Assembly: GCA_035291705.1 (NCBI GenBank)
Contig: DATDRM010000133.1
Coordinates: 1-5,154, forward strand
Length of the DNA stretch: 5,154 bases
Source: DATDRM01 sp035291705
GTDB lineage: Bacteria; Chloroflexota; Anaerolineae; Anaerolineales; UBA4823
Reading direction: 5' to 3'
The translations under genes were made by a program, and so were the position numbers. The notes beneath the pieces were generated by a model. That model was given only the letters and a program-made list of their open reading frames with translations, was not told the DNA's origin and searched no databases. Positions 4,382 through 5,154 of this stretch are shown here, piece by piece (positions within the stretch are counted from its first letter, which is position 1; the number at the start of each line of letters is the position of its first letter).

Positions 4382-5149
4382 ATGAAATCACCTAAAAACT
4401 ATCTGATCGATATGGATGGCGTGCTGGTCAGCGGACAGACGCTGATCCCCGGCGCGGAGCAGTTCATCGAGCGCCTCAAGGCCAGGGAGGCCAAGTTCCT
4501 GGTGCTGACCAACAACCCGCTCTATACACCTAAGGACCTGGCTCACAATCTACAACGCCTGGGGCTGGACGTCCCCGCCGAACTGATCTTCACTTCGGCG
4601 ATGGCGACTGCCAGCTTTTTAGAGAAGCAACGCCCTAAGGGGACGGCTTTCGTGATCGGAGAGAGCGGGTTGACCTCGGCGCTGCATGAAGCTGGCTATA
4701 TCATCACCGAACACGACCCGGATTACGTCGTGCTGGGGGAAACCCATGCGTATAGCCTCGAGAGCCTGACCAAGGGTATCCGCTTGATTTTGAACGGGGC
4801 GCGCTTCGTCGCCACCAACCCCGACCCATCTGGACCGACGGCTAACGGGATCGTGCCGGCTTGCGGCGCGGTGGCGGCGCTGATCGAGAAGGTCACCGGG
4901 ATCGCCCCATTCTTCGTCGGTAAGCCCAACCCCTTGATGGTGCGCACGGCGCTCAATTACCTGGGGGTGCACTCCGAGGAAACGGTGATCGTCGGCGACC
5001 GGATGGACACCGACATCATCGGCGGGGTGCAAAATGGGATGGAGTCGATCCTGGTGCTGACCGGCGTCACCAAACCAGAGGATATCTCGCGCTATCCCTA
5101 CATCCCCACGCATGTGTACGATTCGGTGGCCGAGATTCAGATAGATTGA
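4382..5149 (+). CDS. nagD: NagD-like HAD superfamily (subclass IIA) phosphatase
   Basis: The 255-residue protein is complete and close to the usual NagD length of about 250. HAD motif I is DMDGVL, with nucleophile Asp10 and acid/base Asp12; motif II is LTNNP with Thr43; Lys181 lies in VGKPNP; motif IV is VGDRMDTDI with Asp206 and Asp211 for magnesium binding. The C2-type cap between motifs II and III carries FTSAMATASFL, GETHAY and ATNPDPSGP, and the tail has HSEETVIVGD and SVAEI, all strongly NagD-like as I recall the E. coli protein. Members dephosphorylate nucleoside monophosphates or small sugar phosphates; the substrate here is unknown, and no N-acetylglucosamine genes are nearby. ATG 4382 is chosen because an in-frame start at 4328 falls inside the hairpin repeat and adds a non-family tail; TTG 4376 is also possible. 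No Shine-Dalgarno is evident, so initiation is weak or leaderless. Confidence 0.93.
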   Translation: MKSPKNYLIDMDGVLVSGQTLIPGAEQFIERLKAREAKFLVLTNNPLYTPKDLAHNLQRLGLDVPAELIFTSAMATASFLEKQRPKGTAFVIGESGLTSALHEAGYIITEHDPDYVVLGETHAYSLESLTKGIRLILNGARFVATNPDPSGPTANGIVPACGAVAALIEKVTGIAPFFVGKPNPLMVRTALNYLGVHSEETVIVGDRMDTDIIGGVQNGMESILVLTGVTKPEDISRYPYIPTHVYDSVAEIQID

Positions 5150-5154
5150 AGACG

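Noticed and set aside
4044..4391. Minus-strand open frame opposite the dodecin gene
   Set aside because: It is antisense to a recognised dodecin with good start signals and shows no family features.
4619..5113. Minus-strand open frames opposite the NagD-like gene
   Set aside because: They mirror the codon pattern of the HAD gene and lack start signals and recognisable domains.

Overview
This is an accessory-looking stretch of a moderately GC-rich bacterial genome. Every gene I can support lies on the + strand. Hand counts give about 67-70% G+C in sampled blocks of the ABC-F and NagD-like genes. The gene set and the long palindromes between genes would fit Chloroflexota (Anaerolineae-like), but that is an impression from memory, not a demonstrated placement.

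Layout. Bases 1-104 may hold the last codons of an unidentified upstream gene. A strong hairpin with a T-run (138-169) sits just before a complete ABC-F ATPase gene (190-1830). That gene ends in a clean intrinsic terminator (1891-1920). A sigma70-like promoter (1932-1960) then drives a small GYD-domain protein (2036-2329). A gene-poor stretch of about 280 bases follows, with one perfect 20-bp palindrome. Next comes the most unusual part, about 2607-4292. A multi-pass membrane protein of unknown function (2738-3808), clearly lower in G+C than its neighbours, is followed by a nested palindromic element (3876-3974) and a complete dodecin-family gene (4086-4292). A second hairpin repeat (4324-4360) precedes a NagD-like HAD phosphatase (4382-5149).

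The main discovery is a 120-bp direct repeat. The promoter, leader, ribosome binding site and first ten codons of the dodecin gene (3996-4115) have an ungapped, about 82% identical copy exactly 1389 bp upstream (2607-2726), immediately before the membrane protein gene. That copy encodes a 14-codon dodecin stub starting with TTG, whose TGA overlaps the GTG start of the membrane protein gene. The membrane protein therefore appears to be expressed from a duplicated dodecin control region, with the stub acting as a translated leader. The two genes would then share promoter signals. This could be a functional pair or simply promoter capture by a horizontally acquired gene.

Other genes look independent: an ABC-F factor possibly under attenuation, a GYD protein as its own unit, and a HAD phosphatase of the NagD type. 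No tRNA, rRNA, CRISPR array or transposase gene was seen.
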